DNA of 64,000 bases from Litorimonas sp. (GCA_029936425.1 JAPYSU010000005.1:1-64000), one strand, 5' to 3'. Positions 53,416-63,575 are shown, counted from the first letter of the stretch. Translations and numbers: made by a program. The notes: generated by a model from the letters alone, not told the origin.

Positions 53416-54374
53416 CCCGGCGTGCCGTACTTAAAGGGATTGGGGGGTATCTTCCCGATCATGTTCTCAAAAATGCGGATCTGGATGAGGCCCTGGAAAC
53501 AAGTGATGAATGGATTCGTGAACGAACTGGAATTCAGCAGAGACATATCGCTGCGGAAGGACAAACGACCTCTGACCTAGGGTATCAAGCCGCTCTCAAA
53601 GCTCTCGAAGATGCGGGCATTGGGGCTTCAGATTTGGATTTGATCGTTGTTGCAACATCTACACCTGACTATACCTTTCCTTCGACGGCGACGATAATTC
53701 AAGAGCGACTTGAAATGAATCACGGCGCGGCCTTTGACCTTCAGGCGGTGTGCAGCGGATTTCTTTACGGAGTGAGCGTCGTTGATGCGATGATACGATC
53801 CGGGGCTGCAAATACCGTTCTTTTGATCGGGGCGGAAACTTTCTCTCGTATTTTGGATTGGGAAGACCGCTCGACCTGTGTTCTGTTTGGAGACGGAGCA
53901 GGCGCTATGATTTTTCAGGGAGAGGAGGGGACTAATCACGGTATACTCGATCACTTTATCCGCTCGGATGGTCGATACCGCGATATGCTCTACGTTGACG
54001 GCGGACCCTCCAAAACCCAGACCGTGGGTAAGCTGCGTATGCTGGGAAACCAGGTTTTCAAACATGCGGTGACCGAAATTGCAGATGCGATGAAGTCCTG
54101 CGCAGATAAAGCCGGCGTGCCTATATCCGATATTGACTGGTTCGTTCCGCACCAAGCCAATCAACGAATCCTGAACGGTGTTGCCAAAAAACTTAAGATT
54201 GAACCTTCACAGGTTATTTCAACAGTTGCCCTTCACGCGAACACCTCGGCGGCTTCGGTTCCGCTGGCGATGCTGAGCGCCGTTCAAGACGGTCGTATCC
54301 AGCGCGGAGATTTGGTTATGCTGGAGGCGTTCGGCGGCGGATTTACCTGGGGCGCAGCTCTTTTACGTTATTAA
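53412..54374 (+). CDS. fabH: 3-oxoacyl-ACP synthase III
   Basis: KAS III starts fatty-acid synthesis from acetyl-CoA and malonyl-ACP. The 320-residue protein carries the catalytic Cys in D-L-Q-A-V-C-S-G-F near residues 110-118, His in P-H-Q-A-N and Asn in H-A-N-T-S-A-A-S, and S-D-E-W-I-R-E-R-T-G-I. It is translationally coupled to plsX. Confidence 0.97.
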   Translation: MTRRAVLKGIGGYLPDHVLKNADLDEALETSDEWIRERTGIQQRHIAAEGQTTSDLGYQAALKALEDAGIGASDLDLIVVATSTPDYTFPSTATIIQERLEMNHGAAFDLQAVCSGFLYGVSVVDAMIRSGAANTVLLIGAETFSRILDWEDRSTCVLFGDGAGAMIFQGEEGTNHGILDHFIRSDGRYRDMLYVDGGPSKTQTVGKLRMLGNQVFKHAVTEIADAMKSCADKAGVPISDIDWFVPHQANQRILNGVAKKLKIEPSQVISTVALHANTSAASVPLAMLSAVQDGRIQRGDLVMLEAFGGGFTWGAALLRY

Positions 54375-54480
54375 TTGGGGCCAGCTAGAGTTAAAATGGA
54401 ATAAACCGTCTGAATATAAAGGCTTTTTCAATATTTTGCTTGCACCGCGGGGGGCGGATTTGCTTTAAGGGGTTATGGTA

Positions 54481-54798
54481 ATGGACACCCAAAATCCAGG
54501 AACAGTCACGCGCGCCGATTTGGCCGAAGCGGTCTATCGGGAAATTGGGCTGTCCCGTTCGGAAAGTGCAGAACTAGTTGAATCTGTTATAAATTATATT
54601 TGTGACGCCCTGTTAAAGGGCGAACATGTAAAACTGGCTGGATTTGGCACTTTTTCTCTTAGAGATAAGAAAGAACGTATTGGACGGAATCCCAAAACAG
54701 GTGAGGAAGTGCCTATAACTTCCCGCCGTGTATTGGTTTTTAAACCGTCACAAGTTCTACGAGAGCGTGTCGATTCGTCATTGAGCCCAAAAAAGTGA
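54481..54798 (+). CDS. ihfA: Integration host factor subunit alpha
   Basis: IHF-alpha is a DNA-bending HU-family protein. The 105-residue product has [20 protein letters not shown] and [12 protein letters not shown] with the intercalating proline. The start at 54481 is chosen over an ATG two codons upstream because AAGGGG is 8 bp from it but only 2 bp from the other. Confidence 0.95.
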   Translation: MDTQNPGTVTRADLAEAVYREIGLSRSESAELVESVINYICDALLKGEHVKLAGFGTFSLRDKKERIGRNPKTGEEVPITSRRVLVFKPSQVLRERVDSSLSPKK

Positions 54799-54836
54799 TA
54801 GACTGACTTTCGATACAAACGATTCGGTCATAAGTA

Positions 54837-55409
54837 ATGCAAGCCAAAACCACTAGGGCATTCAGAACAATCAGTGAAGCGGGTGAAGAACTCGACCTTC
54901 AGCCTCATGTCCTACGTTTCTGGGAATCCAAGTTTTCTCAGATAAAGCCAATAAAACGAGGGGGCGGACGTCGCTTCTACCGCCCTGAGGATATCGAATT
55001 TTTGCGGGGTATAAAGATTCTCCTTCATGACGAAGGTCATCCCATCAAAGATGTTCAGAAACTTATTCGGCTCAAAGGCCCCGGGCGAGTTCTGGAATTA
55101 GGTCAATCTGTTCAAAAAGCATCACGGCAGAAAAAAGTCGAAGATACTGTTCTGGTCCCGGAGCGAATTCAGAAACCTAACCAAAGTGATGACTCTGATC
55201 CCGTTCGGATTCCGCCGGACCAGAGTAATACGTCGGTGTCGCAACCCATTTCCGATGAAAGCCCTAAACCTGAAACGCATTCTTCCTCTGAGACCTCACG
55301 TTTGACCAAAGGAGAGATTTTGCAGCGCCGTGAGGATCTTGAGGACGCCCTAAACCGCCTCCAAACACTTAAAAACAGGTGGTCCACTTTCCTGCCGCAG
55401 GGGAATTGA
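54837..55409 (+). CDS. MerR-family transcriptional regulator
   Basis: A 190-residue regulator with an N-terminal MerR winged helix ([30 protein letters not shown]) and a Ser/Pro-rich linker from about residue 100 to 160 before a short C-terminal coiled-coil. No cysteine-based metal site is visible. It usually follows ihfA in Alphaproteobacteria; its targets are unknown. Confidence 0.9.
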   Translation: MQAKTTRAFRTISEAGEELDLQPHVLRFWESKFSQIKPIKRGGGRRFYRPEDIEFLRGIKILLHDEGHPIKDVQKLIRLKGPGRVLELGQSVQKASRQKKVEDTVLVPERIQKPNQSDDSDPVRIPPDQSNTSVSQPISDESPKPETHSSSETSRLTKGEILQRREDLEDALNRLQTLKNRWSTFLPQGN

Positions 55410-55471
55410 GCCGTATTGGCCTGTTGCCAAACTCTATATGGCAGACTATATGCGCGCTCATCAAAGATCGT

Positions 55472-55548
55472 CGGAGTATAGCGCAGTCCGGTAGCGCACT
55501 AAGCTGGGGGCTTAGGGGTCGCAGGTTCAAATCCTGCTACTCCGACCA
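55472..55548 (+). tRNA. tRNA-Pro (GGG)
   Basis: A 77-base cloverleaf with acceptor arms CGGAGTA / TACTCCG, anticodon stem CTAAG / CTTAG and loop CTGGGGG giving anticodon GGG, T-arm GGTTCAAATCC and encoded CCA. It lies after merR, as in many relatives. Confidence 0.97.
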
Positions 55549-55608
55549 TCTTTGTCGTTTTGCCAACTGTGAATTTGTCGCAGAGTAATCCTATTCGGGC
55601 GGTTTTAT

Positions 55609-56655
55609 ATGTCCCGTATGTCAGTGAAAACCCAGCACCGTTCCATTGCGATTTGGCTTTTTGTCATGATCCTGCTTGTGACGGCTATAATCGTTATCGG
55701 CGGAGCCACGCGTCTGACGAATTCAGGTCTCTCTATTACAGAATGGGCCCCGATCCGCGGAGCACTTCCGCCTTTATCTGAAGCGCAATGGATTGCCGAG
55801 TTCGAAAAATATAAGAAAATTCCGGAATTTACAGCGGAACACCCCGACATGGATTTGGCCGGTTTCAAGTTCATCTATTTCTGGGAATGGAGCCACAGAC
55901 AACTCGGTCGTTTGGTTGGGGTCATTTATGCCTTACCGTTTTTCTACTTTCTCTTAAAACGAAAAGTACCCAAAGAGTCCAAATTGGGATATTTGGCCGT
56001 GCTTCTCCTTATTGGTCTACAGGGCGCGATTGGATGGTGGATGGTCCATAGCGGATTGCAAGAAGGCATGGTCTCTGTGAGCCAATACAGATTGGCAATC
56101 CATCTAGGTATGGCGTTTCTTATCCTCGGAATTTTGTTCTGGTTGTTCAGGGGACAAATTGAACGTCCGCGCTCTTCTTTATCTTTTACCGGTGAAACTT
56201 CATTATATTCCCCTTTGGCTGCTCTTACCGTTGGTCTGGTTTATTTACAGGTACTGGCCGGAGCTTTTGTGGCGGGAACGCAATCCGGGAAAACCTACAA
56301 TAGCTGGCCCTTAATGGACGGAAAATTTGTTCCAGAAGGCTATGGTATGATGTCCCCGTTTTGGCGCAATATATTTGAGAACACAGCGGCAATTCAATTT
56401 AATCACCGGACTTTAGCTTACATCATTCTGGCCACACTGGTTTGTTTATGGGTATCTGCTGTCCGTCAAAAAGCCCGTATTGGGGCCTTGATAGTTTTTA
56501 CAGCACTTTTAATTTGGCAGGTCTGCTTGGGTATATGGACCTTATTGTCTGTTGCGCCTCTAAATTTATCCCTGCTGCATCAGTTTAGCTCTGTTCTGGT
56601 CTTTCTTTGCGCCTTATGGGTGTGGAGAAGCAGTAGAAATGTTACGGTATTATAA
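55609..56655 (+). CDS. ctaA: Heme A synthase (COX15/CtaA type 2)
   Basis: CtaA oxidises the C8 methyl of heme O to form heme A for aa3-type oxidases. The 348-residue protein has eight transmembrane helices in two similar halves, with the conserved histidines in W-E-W-S-H-R-Q-L-G-R near residues 92-101, R-L-A-I-H-L, F-N-H-R-T and L-L-H-Q-F. I-G-G-A-T-R-L-T-N-S-G-L-S near residue 30 is the type 2 signature. Confidence 0.95.
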   Translation: MSRMSVKTQHRSIAIWLFVMILLVTAIIVIGGATRLTNSGLSITEWAPIRGALPPLSEAQWIAEFEKYKKIPEFTAEHPDMDLAGFKFIYFWEWSHRQLGRLVGVIYALPFFYFLLKRKVPKESKLGYLAVLLLIGLQGAIGWWMVHSGLQEGMVSVSQYRLAIHLGMAFLILGILFWLFRGQIERPRSSLSFTGETSLYSPLAALTVGLVYLQVLAGAFVAGTQSGKTYNSWPLMDGKFVPEGYGMMSPFWRNIFENTAAIQFNHRTLAYIILATLVCLWVSAVRQKARIGALIVFTALLIWQVCLGIWTLLSVAPLNLSLLHQFSSVLVFLCALWVWRSSRNVTVL

Positions 56656-56792
56656 TACCGTTTTTCTAACATATTGTTTTGCATGGTTATTTTGAGCGAG
56701 GTCTATGAACTATCTTGTTGACGACTTGTATAGCCTCCAGTAGTGAAACGCCCCTAGACGGCAGGTCTGTCTTGTCGAACAAAGAGGATATT

Positions 56793-57263
56793 ATGAAAAC
56801 GACCCAGTTTTTGAAAACTGCTGATATTGAGAAGAAATGGATTCTCATAGATGCGGAAAATGCTGTTGTCGGTCGCCTGGCTACATTTATTGCCATGCGT
56901 CTGCGCGGTAAACATCGCCCTGATTACACACCCCACATGGATTGTGGTGACAATGTCATCATCATCAACGCGGAAAAGGTGGCTTTCACAGGAAACAAAC
57001 GTAGAGATAAGAAATATTATTGGCACACCGGGCATCCCGGCGGCTTGAAAGAGCGTACAGCGGATAAGATTCTAGACGGACGTTTCCCGGATCGCATCAT
57101 GCGTAAAGCAGTTCAGCGTATGCTGCCAAAAGAGAGCCCGCTAGCCCGTAAACAATTGTCCAATCTGCGCGTTTACGCCGGCTCGGACCATCCCCATACA
57201 GCTCAGGAACCCGAAATCATCGACTTTGCGTCCATGAGCCCTAAAAACGTGAAGGGAGCCTAA
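56793..57263 (+). CDS. rplM: 50S ribosomal protein L13
   Basis: The 156-residue L13 opens M-K-T-T-Q-F and has [25 protein letters not shown] and [10 protein letters not shown] family segments. The start at 56793 follows AAAGAGG at good spacing; an upstream ATG at 56715 gives an atypical N-terminus. It precedes rpsI by 4 bp. Confidence 0.97.
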   Translation: MKTTQFLKTADIEKKWILIDAENAVVGRLATFIAMRLRGKHRPDYTPHMDCGDNVIIINAEKVAFTGNKRRDKKYYWHTGHPGGLKERTADKILDGRFPDRIMRKAVQRMLPKESPLARKQLSNLRVYAGSDHPHTAQEPEIIDFASMSPKNVKGA

Positions 57264-57267
57264 GACC

Positions 57268-57768
57268 ATGGCTGAGACCCAAACACTTGCCGATCTGAAA
57301 AACGTCATGGACGGCACAGCCGGTGGCGATGCCGCTGCTGCAGTAGACACTTCTGCCTTGCCTGAACCGAAAATTGACGAGCATGGCCGCTCTTATGCGA
57401 CCGGCAAACGGAAGAATTCCATTGCCCGCGTCTGGATTAAACCAGGTAGTGGTAAAGTAACCGTCAATGGCCGCGACCAAGAAGTTTACTTCGCACGTCC
57501 GGTTCTGCGTCTTGTTATCCATCAGGCTTTTGAAGTTGCTGATCGTGTGGATTCATATGATGTTGTCGCAACCGTTAAAGGCGGCGGCCTTTCCGGTCAG
57601 GCCGGTGCCGTGCGTCACGGTATCACCAAAGCGTTGACCTATTATGAGCCAGCTTTGCGTCGTCCGCTGAAAGCAGCCGGATTCATCACACGCGACTCAC
57701 GTGTTGTTGAGCGTAAGAAATACGGCCGAGCGAAAGCCCGTAAGAGCTTCCAGTTCTCCAAGCGCTAA
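57268..57768 (+). CDS. rpsI: 30S ribosomal protein S9
   Basis: The 166-residue S9 has an alphaproteobacterial N-terminal extension of about 40 residues, then [13 protein letters not shown] and ends [11 protein letters not shown], the C-terminal tail that reaches the P-site tRNA. It is cotranscribed with rplM and followed by a strong terminator. Confidence 0.97.
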   Translation: MAETQTLADLKNVMDGTAGGDAAAAVDTSALPEPKIDEHGRSYATGKRKNSIARVWIKPGSGKVTVNGRDQEVYFARPVLRLVIHQAFEVADRVDSYDVVATVKGGGLSGQAGAVRHGITKALTYYEPALRRPLKAAGFITRDSRVVERKKYGRAKARKSFQFSKR

Positions 57769-57814
57769 GCATCAGCTTATTAAGACCTTACAAAGCGAAT
57801 CATCGCAATGTTTT

Positions 57815-57846
57815 AAGCGCTTCGGGAGACCGGAGCGCTTTTTTTT
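57815..57846 (+). terminator. Rho-independent terminator of rplM-rpsI
   Basis: AAGCGCTTCGG and CCGGAGCGCTT form an 11-pair stem (one T-G) closed by a GAGA tetraloop and followed by eight T. It ends 13 bp before the argC start codon. Confidence 0.93.
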
Positions 57847-57859
57847 ATGGGATGCAATT

Positions 57860-58906
57860 ATGTCGAATATCAAAAATGTGGCTGTTCTCGGTGCGTCGGG
57901 ATATACGGGCGTCGAGCTTATCCGCCTCTTGCAACATCATCCGTTACTAAAGATCACCGCCCTGACCGGGCATAGCCGCGCCGGAGAACGTGCCGGAGAT
58001 GTTTTTGGTAATATTGCTCATTTGGATTTACCTGATTTACAAGATTGGAAAGATGTGAGTTGGGACGATATTGACGTGGCATTTGCTTGTTTGCCTCATG
58101 GCGCCAGTCAGGAAACAATTGCTGAAATTCTTCCTCATGTAGAAACTGTGGTGGATCTATCCGCTGATTTCAGACTGCGAGATCCAAAGCTTTATGCCAA
58201 AACATATGGTCGTTCGCACGACTTTACGGATATCTTGGAACAGGCTATTTACGGGCTGAGTGAATGGGCCGGAGAGCAACTTCCCGGCTCAAAGCTAATC
58301 GCTTGCCCGGGCTGTTTTCCGACCTGCACCCTTTTGCCTTTATTGCCACTTTTGAAAGATGACCTTATCGAGTCGGATTCTTTGCCTGTTTCCGCAATCA
58401 CGGGTGTGACAGGGGCAGGGCGCAAGGCCTCGCTGGGGCTGAGTTATACAGAACTGGCGGAAGGTGCTCATGCTTACGGCGTGGGCAATCATAGGCATGC
58501 GCCGGAAATTGATCAGATTATCAAACGCGTCAGCGGACAAGAGAGTCAAGTTAGCCTCACGCCGCACTTGGTTCCTATGAATCGCGGCATGATTACGACC
58601 ACAGTCGTAAGGTTAAAGAGCGGAAATTCTGTCAGTGATTTGAGGGCGTCGTTAAAATCGGCCTACAAGGACTCTAAATTTGTGTCGCTCCTACCTGAAG
58701 GCGAAGTGCCTCAAACGCGTCATGTCCGCGGATCAAATCGCTGCCATATAAATGTGTTTGATGATCGAACCTCCGATACGGCTATTGTCATAGCAGTGAT
58801 AGATAATTTGACCAAAGGGTCTTCCGGACAAGCCATACAAAACTATAATCTGTCGCAAGGCTGGGACGAAGCCCTTGGCTTGGACATGGTTGGTTTTTTC
58901 CCGTAA
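57860..58906 (+). CDS. argC: N-acetyl-gamma-glutamyl-phosphate reductase
   Basis: ArgC makes N-acetylglutamate semialdehyde in arginine synthesis. The 348-residue protein has V-L-G-A-S-G-Y-T-G-V-E-L at the N-terminus, the catalytic Cys in A-C-P-G-C-F-P-T-C near residues 152-160, and G-A-G-R-K-A-S. The start at 57860 follows the rpsI terminator; an open frame extends upstream through it but is not a likely start. Confidence 0.96.
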   Translation: MSNIKNVAVLGASGYTGVELIRLLQHHPLLKITALTGHSRAGERAGDVFGNIAHLDLPDLQDWKDVSWDDIDVAFACLPHGASQETIAEILPHVETVVDLSADFRLRDPKLYAKTYGRSHDFTDILEQAIYGLSEWAGEQLPGSKLIACPGCFPTCTLLPLLPLLKDDLIESDSLPVSAITGVTGAGRKASLGLSYTELAEGAHAYGVGNHRHAPEIDQIIKRVSGQESQVSLTPHLVPMNRGMITTTVVRLKSGNSVSDLRASLKSAYKDSKFVSLLPEGEVPQTRHVRGSNRCHINVFDDRTSDTAIVIAVIDNLTKGSSGQAIQNYNLSQGWDEALGLDMVGFFP

Positions 58907-58985
58907 ATGAGTCATAATTTAGATGACGTCAGACTGAAAGCCGCCCATATCGAATTGTAGATATTCGATGAGCTAAGGAGCGCCC

Positions 58986-59348
58986 GTGCCACCCAGTTTT
59001 TTTCATACTTTAAAAATATATTCTTCGATACTTATCGGCATTGTAGGGCTAACTGCTTGTAGCTCTATCAAGGCCCCGAAGATTGATTTGATGGGCGGTT
59101 CGGCTTTTGATGAAGATATCCAGAATATTGATTCATCCATCCCTTCCGTTAACGAAGCCCCAGATGTGCCGACAGATGTTCGCTCAGATGCAGATTGGGA
59201 TATGTCCGCAACAAGTCTGATGGAAGTCCGGGATGGGTTTTCTGTCCCTGAAAAAGTGTACGAACAGCCATCTGAAGAAGAACTGAAAGAAAATTTCCAA
59301 GAGTTGAAAAATCAGGCTCAGGCTTACAAGGCCGACGATCCCCAATAG
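58986..59348 (+). CDS. Small lipoprotein
   Basis: A 120-residue protein with a lipoprotein signal peptide (lipobox L-T-A-C, Cys25) and an acidic mature part without known domain; the C-terminal 30 residues look helical and charged. The start is GTG, supported by AAGGAG 5 bp upstream. It lies 9 bp before the aminotransferase gene. I do not recognise a family. Confidence 0.75.
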   Translation: MPPSFFHTLKIYSSILIGIVGLTACSSIKAPKIDLMGGSAFDEDIQNIDSSIPSVNEAPDVPTDVRSDADWDMSATSLMEVRDGFSVPEKVYEQPSEEELKENFQELKNQAQAYKADDPQ

Positions 59349-59357
59349 GACAAATCC

Positions 59358-60563
59358 GTGATCGAAACCAAAGACTTTTATCGTATCCAACGCCTTCCGC
59401 CTTATGTTTTTGCGGAGGTCAATAAGCTCAAGGCTGAGCTTCGCGCCGGTGGCATGGATATTATTGACTTTGGGTTTGGTAATCCTGACCTTCCAACGCC
59501 TCAACATGTGATTGATAAACTGGTTGAGACTGTGCAGAAGCCGAAGACGACGGGTTACTCCGCCTCGCGTGGCATTAAGGGGCTCAGGCAAGCTTGCGCA
59601 CGTTACTACAAGCGTCGGTTTGATGTCAGTCTTGACCCCGAAACTGAAGTTGTTGCGACGATCGGTTCAAAAGAAGGCTTTGCCAATTTGGCGCAAGCGA
59701 TCACAGCGCCAGGCGACATAATTTATGCTCCCGATCCTTCCTACCCCTTGCACGCTTATGGATTCGTGATTGCGGGGGCCAAGATACAGGGCATTCCCGC
59801 GATTACTGCATACGAATATTTGGCAGGTGTAAAGGAAGCTCTGGTCAAGGCGGAAAAGCCGCCTATGGCCATTGTCGTGTGCTTTCCCTCCAATCCTACG
59901 GGACATGTGGCGGATTTGAGTTTTTACGAAGAAATTGTTGAGATAGCGAAAGCCAACGATATTATAATTCTGTCCGATTTGGCTTATTCCGAGATCTACT
60001 TTGGGAAGGCCCCGCCGTCTATTTTTCAAGTGCCGGGTGCCAAAGAAGATATCCTCGCAATTGAAACCACCTCAATGTCCAAGACCTATTCCATGGCGGG
60101 GTGGCGAATCGGGTTTGCTGTCGGATCAGAGCGATTAATCGCCGCGCTAGCCCGGGTGAAATCCTATTTGGACTACGGTGCGTTTACGCCAATTCAGGTG
60201 GCGGCCTGCGCTGCGCTCGACGGTCCGCAAGAATGCGTTCATAGCGCTCGCGAAATTTATAAATACAGACGTGACGTTCTTATAGACAGCTTCGCTCGTG
60301 CAGGCTGGGATATTCCGTCCCCGGAAGCGTCGATGTTTGCCTGGACGCCGCTGCCTAAAGGGTTTGAGGACATGAAGTCTGTCGATTTCTGCAAACTGCT
60401 TATGAAAGAGGCCGGTGTGGCTGTGGCCCCTGGCAACGGGTTCGGAGAGAATGGCGAAGGCTTTGTCCGAATTGCTTTGGTTGAGAATGAGCAGCGCATC
60501 CGACAGGCCGCGCGAAATGTGAAACAATTTCTCTCGACCCACAGAGAATTAGCCGCTGAATAA
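59358..60563 (+). CDS. Class I/II aminotransferase (LL-DAP/alanine-aminotransferase-like)
   Basis: A 401-residue PLP enzyme of fold type I. G-F-G-N-P-D-L-P-T-P near residue 39, Y-S-A-S-R-G-I-K-G-L-R, S-N-P-T-G-H and the PLP lysine in S-M-S-K-T-Y-S-M-A-G-W-R are present. Close relatives are annotated as LL-diaminopimelate, alanine or aspartate aminotransferases, so the substrate is uncertain. The start is GTG with AGGA upstream. In relatives a homoserine dehydrogenase often follows; here glpX is next. Confidence 0.88.
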   Translation: MIETKDFYRIQRLPPYVFAEVNKLKAELRAGGMDIIDFGFGNPDLPTPQHVIDKLVETVQKPKTTGYSASRGIKGLRQACARYYKRRFDVSLDPETEVVATIGSKEGFANLAQAITAPGDIIYAPDPSYPLHAYGFVIAGAKIQGIPAITAYEYLAGVKEALVKAEKPPMAIVVCFPSNPTGHVADLSFYEEIVEIAKANDIIILSDLAYSEIYFGKAPPSIFQVPGAKEDILAIETTSMSKTYSMAGWRIGFAVGSERLIAALARVKSYLDYGAFTPIQVAACAALDGPQECVHSAREIYKYRRDVLIDSFARAGWDIPSPEASMFAWTPLPKGFEDMKSVDFCKLLMKEAGVAVAPGNGFGENGEGFVRIALVENEQRIRQAARNVKQFLSTHRELAAE

Positions 60564-60623
60564 TTACTAACCGTTTTAGCTGTGTTATCAAAACGCGACC
60601 CATGATTTGAAAAAGGGACAGAA

Positions 60624-61577
60624 ATGTCAAAAGTTGGATTTAATGCTGGATTAGCTCTCAGGGCGGCTCTGGTGACCGAAAAAGCGGCTATTGCTGCCTC
60701 GAAGCTGGCCGGGCGCGGAGATGAAAAAGCTGCAGACCAAGCCGCAGTAGATGCCATGCGCACCGATTTGAACGCGATGGAAATCAAAGGGCGTGTTGTG
60801 ATCGGCGAAGGTGAGCGTGATGAAGCGCCAATGCTTTATATCGGTGAAGAAGTCGGTTTGGGGAAGGGGGCTGAAGTTGATATCGCGCTTGATCCACTGG
60901 AAGGAACGACGCTAACCGCAAAAAATATGGCAAATGCCCTCGCTGTCATGGCGTTTGCGCCTCGTGGCGGCCTTCTATATGCGCCGGACACTTATATGGA
61001 TAAAATCGCAATTGGCCCTGGATATGAGGCTGGATTAGTCGATTTGGATAAAAGCGTTGAGGATAACGTGAAAGCTCTGGCGAAGGCTAAAGGCGTCAGT
61101 CCGAAAGATATTACGGTTTGCGTTCTCGATCGGGCGCGTCACGGCAAAATTATTGATTCGCTTCGCAATATGGATGCCAAGGTCAGCTTAATCAGTGATG
61201 GGGACGTTCAAGGCGTGATTGCGACAACCGATTCTGAAACCCAGATTGATATGTATATCGGGCAGGGCGGAGCGCCTGAGGGCGTATTAGCCGCCGCCGC
61301 CTTGCGCTGCGTCGGGGGTCAAATGCAGGGACGCCTACACTTCCGGAATGACGACGAAGTCGCTCGCGCCCGCCGTGTGGGAATTGATAATCTGGAAACA
61401 AAATACGACCTGTTAGGGCTCGCTTCCGGGCCGACTATTTTTTCCGCCACAGGCGTAACGCAGGGCTCGCTTTTAGACGGCGTCAAAATTTCAAACGGCC
61501 GCGTTCACACACATACGCTCGTAATGAATTCCGTTGACAAGGCAGTTCAAAAACTCCGTTCTTTCCGACCCGTTTAA
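60624..61577 (+). CDS. glpX: Fructose-1,6-bisphosphatase, class II
   Basis: Hydrolyses fructose-1,6-bisphosphate in gluconeogenesis. The 317-residue protein has G-R-V-V-I-G-E-G-E-R-D-E-A-P-M-L, A-L-D-P-L-E-G-T-T-L (metal site) and G-G-A-P-E-G-V-L-A-A-A-A-L, diagnostic for GlpX. Its stop overlaps the recJ start by one base. Confidence 0.96.
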   Translation: MSKVGFNAGLALRAALVTEKAAIAASKLAGRGDEKAADQAAVDAMRTDLNAMEIKGRVVIGEGERDEAPMLYIGEEVGLGKGAEVDIALDPLEGTTLTAKNMANALAVMAFAPRGGLLYAPDTYMDKIAIGPGYEAGLVDLDKSVEDNVKALAKAKGVSPKDITVCVLDRARHGKIIDSLRNMDAKVSLISDGDVQGVIATTDSETQIDMYIGQGGAPEGVLAAAALRCVGGQMQGRLHFRNDDEVARARRVGIDNLETKYDLLGLASGPTIFSATGVTQGSLLDGVKISNGRVHTHTLVMNSVDKAVQKLRSFRPV

Positions 61578-63343
61578 TGTCCGGGCACAGCCCGCTTTTA
61601 GGCGTTGAAAGCTCTGTAAAGGGCAGGAAATGGATCAGCCGCGCTGAGCAAAGTGACGTAGAAGCTATGCTTTTACGCTCTGACATTTTGCCTTTAACCG
61701 CGCAATTATTGGCGGGGAGAGATGTCACCTCCGAGAAGGTCGATGACTTCCTAAACCCCCGCCTCAAAAAGGCTATGCCTGATCCGTCTGCGCTTGCGGA
61801 TATGGATAAGGCCATCGCAGCTATTTTTGCTGCCATCGATCAAAATCAAAAAATTTGTGTTTTTGCGGACTATGATGTCGATGGTGCTACCTCTGCTGCG
61901 CAGCTCTTAAGGTGGGCCAGGGGGATTGGACAGGAATGGGAGCTATATGTTCCGGATCGACTATTAGAGGGATATGGTCCATCTGCCCAGGCTTTCGAGC
62001 AACTCAAGACCCATGGAACTGATTTGGTCATCACAGTAGATTGCGGCGCCGCCGCGACCGAGGCTTTAGAGCATGCCAGCGAAATCGGCCTGGATATTAT
62101 TGTCATTGATCACCATTTGATGGGGAATAAGATTCCGGACGCGCTGGCCGTCATCAATCCGAATCGCGCTGACGACACGTCCGGTTTAGGACATCTAGCG
62201 GCGGCCGGGGTTTGTTTTCTGACCGTTGTTGCCTTAAACCGAGAGGCAAAGCGACGTGGACTTTCTCCAAAAACAAAACCGCTTGATCTTTTGGGGCTCG
62301 CCGCATTGGGGACGATTTGCGATGTAGTCCCTCTTACCGGGCTAAACAGAGCCATTGTCGCCCAAGGTTTGAAAGTATTATCCCGAAAAAAAGATCCCGG
62401 CATTGAAGCGCTCGCAGATATTGCAAAACTTTCGGCTCCTTTTACGACTTCAGATGCCGGCTTTGGCTTTGGTCCTAGAATAAATGCTGGTGGCCGGATT
62501 GGTGTCTCGTTCATGGGGGCGGAAATGCTTTCCACCGAGAATGCGCAAATCGCCTATTCACATGCCGCTGAACTTGACCGGGTAAATACAGAACGCCGCG
62601 CCATACAAACACGGATACAAACAGAAGCGATGGATGAAGCCCTCAAGCTCTCAGAGGATTCTCCGATTCTAATTGTTTCAATGAAGGATTGGCACGCCGG
62701 TATTATTGGGATTGTGGCAGGGCGAATCAAAGACCGGCTCGATAAGCCGGCAATTGTAATCGGGATCGATTCCAATGGAGTCGGGAAAGGCTCCGGGCGA
62801 TCCATTAAAGGGGTTAATCTTGGAAAAGCATTGTCTAAAGCCAGAGAAGAAGGGCTTTTACTCTCTGGCGGAGGCCATGAAATGGCCGGAGGGTTAACGA
62901 TCGACCCCGATAAGATAGAGGCTTTTATTAACTTCATGACATCAGAGCTCAACAAATCATTTGCTCAAGCCAAGGACCACAAAGCACTAAAAATTGACTC
63001 TGTCCTTCACCCCAGAGCCGTCTCTTTAGAAACATTGGACGTATTAGAAAAAGTCGCGCCTTACGGAGCTGGTAATCCAACTCCCGCTTTTGTTTTGCCG
63101 GATATGCTTGTAACATTTTCTGAACTTTTGCGCGGCGGCCATGTCAGGGTGAACGCAAAAAGTCGTGATGGCACCTCACTGCGCGCTATAGCGTTTAGAG
63201 CAGACGAATCCGGCCTCGCTGACATGCTTTTGTCGAGCGAAAACCATCCTCTGCACTTGGCGGGCAAGGTTCAACGCAATGAATGGAGTGGCCGTATCTC
63301 GGCAGATTTTCATATTATTGATGCAGCTAGAGCGAATATGTAA
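61577..63343 (+). CDS. recJ: Single-stranded-DNA exonuclease RecJ
   Basis: RecJ is a 5'-3' single-strand exonuclease of recombination and mismatch repair. The 588-residue protein has DHH-domain motifs A-D-Y-D-V-D-G-A-T-S near residues 96-105, T-V-D-C-G and I-D-H-H near 177-180, the DHHA1 G-G-G-H-E-M-A-G-G-L near 433 and a C-terminal OB domain. Overlap with glpX suggests coupling. Confidence 0.97.
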   Translation: MSGHSPLLGVESSVKGRKWISRAEQSDVEAMLLRSDILPLTAQLLAGRDVTSEKVDDFLNPRLKKAMPDPSALADMDKAIAAIFAAIDQNQKICVFADYDVDGATSAAQLLRWARGIGQEWELYVPDRLLEGYGPSAQAFEQLKTHGTDLVITVDCGAAATEALEHASEIGLDIIVIDHHLMGNKIPDALAVINPNRADDTSGLGHLAAAGVCFLTVVALNREAKRRGLSPKTKPLDLLGLAALGTICDVVPLTGLNRAIVAQGLKVLSRKKDPGIEALADIAKLSAPFTTSDAGFGFGPRINAGGRIGVSFMGAEMLSTENAQIAYSHAAELDRVNTERRAIQTRIQTEAMDEALKLSEDSPILIVSMKDWHAGIIGIVAGRIKDRLDKPAIVIGIDSNGVGKGSGRSIKGVNLGKALSKAREEGLLLSGGGHEMAGGLTIDPDKIEAFINFMTSELNKSFAQAKDHKALKIDSVLHPRAVSLETLDVLEKVAPYGAGNPTPAFVLPDMLVTFSELLRGGHVRVNAKSRDGTSLRAIAFRADESGLADMLLSSENHPLHLAGKVQRNEWSGRISADFHIIDAARANM

Positions 63344-63428
63344 TTTTTTTGGTGCTCTGTGTCTTTTTTGTAAAATATGACTTGCACCCTCTAGCGCTCA
63401 CTTCTATATCGCCCGCACACTGATAAGC

Positions 63429-63503
63429 GGTCCCTTCGTCTATCGGTTAGGACGCCAGGTTTTCAACCTGGAAAGAGGGGTTCGATTCCCCTAGGGACTG
63501 CCA
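63429..63503 (+). tRNA. tRNA-Glu (TTC)
   Basis: A 75-base cloverleaf with acceptor arms GGTCCCT / AGGGACT (the first pair is G-T), anticodon stem CAGGT / ACCTG and loop TTTTCAA giving anticodon TTC, T-arm GGTTCGATTCC and encoded CCA. Confidence 0.95.
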
Positions 63504-63575
63504 ATCAGTTTTTCCTAACTAATCTTCGCTGATAAAGCGCTTTTCGTTTCCTTTCCTTTTGGATAAAGGAAATAC

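Noticed and set aside
53628..54164. 178-residue minus-strand open frame
   Set aside because: It lies inside fabH on the other strand and has no features of its own.
57701..57859. Longer argC frame running through rpsI and its terminator
   Set aside because: The terminator hairpin and the normal ArgC N-terminus at 57860 make the upstream start implausible.
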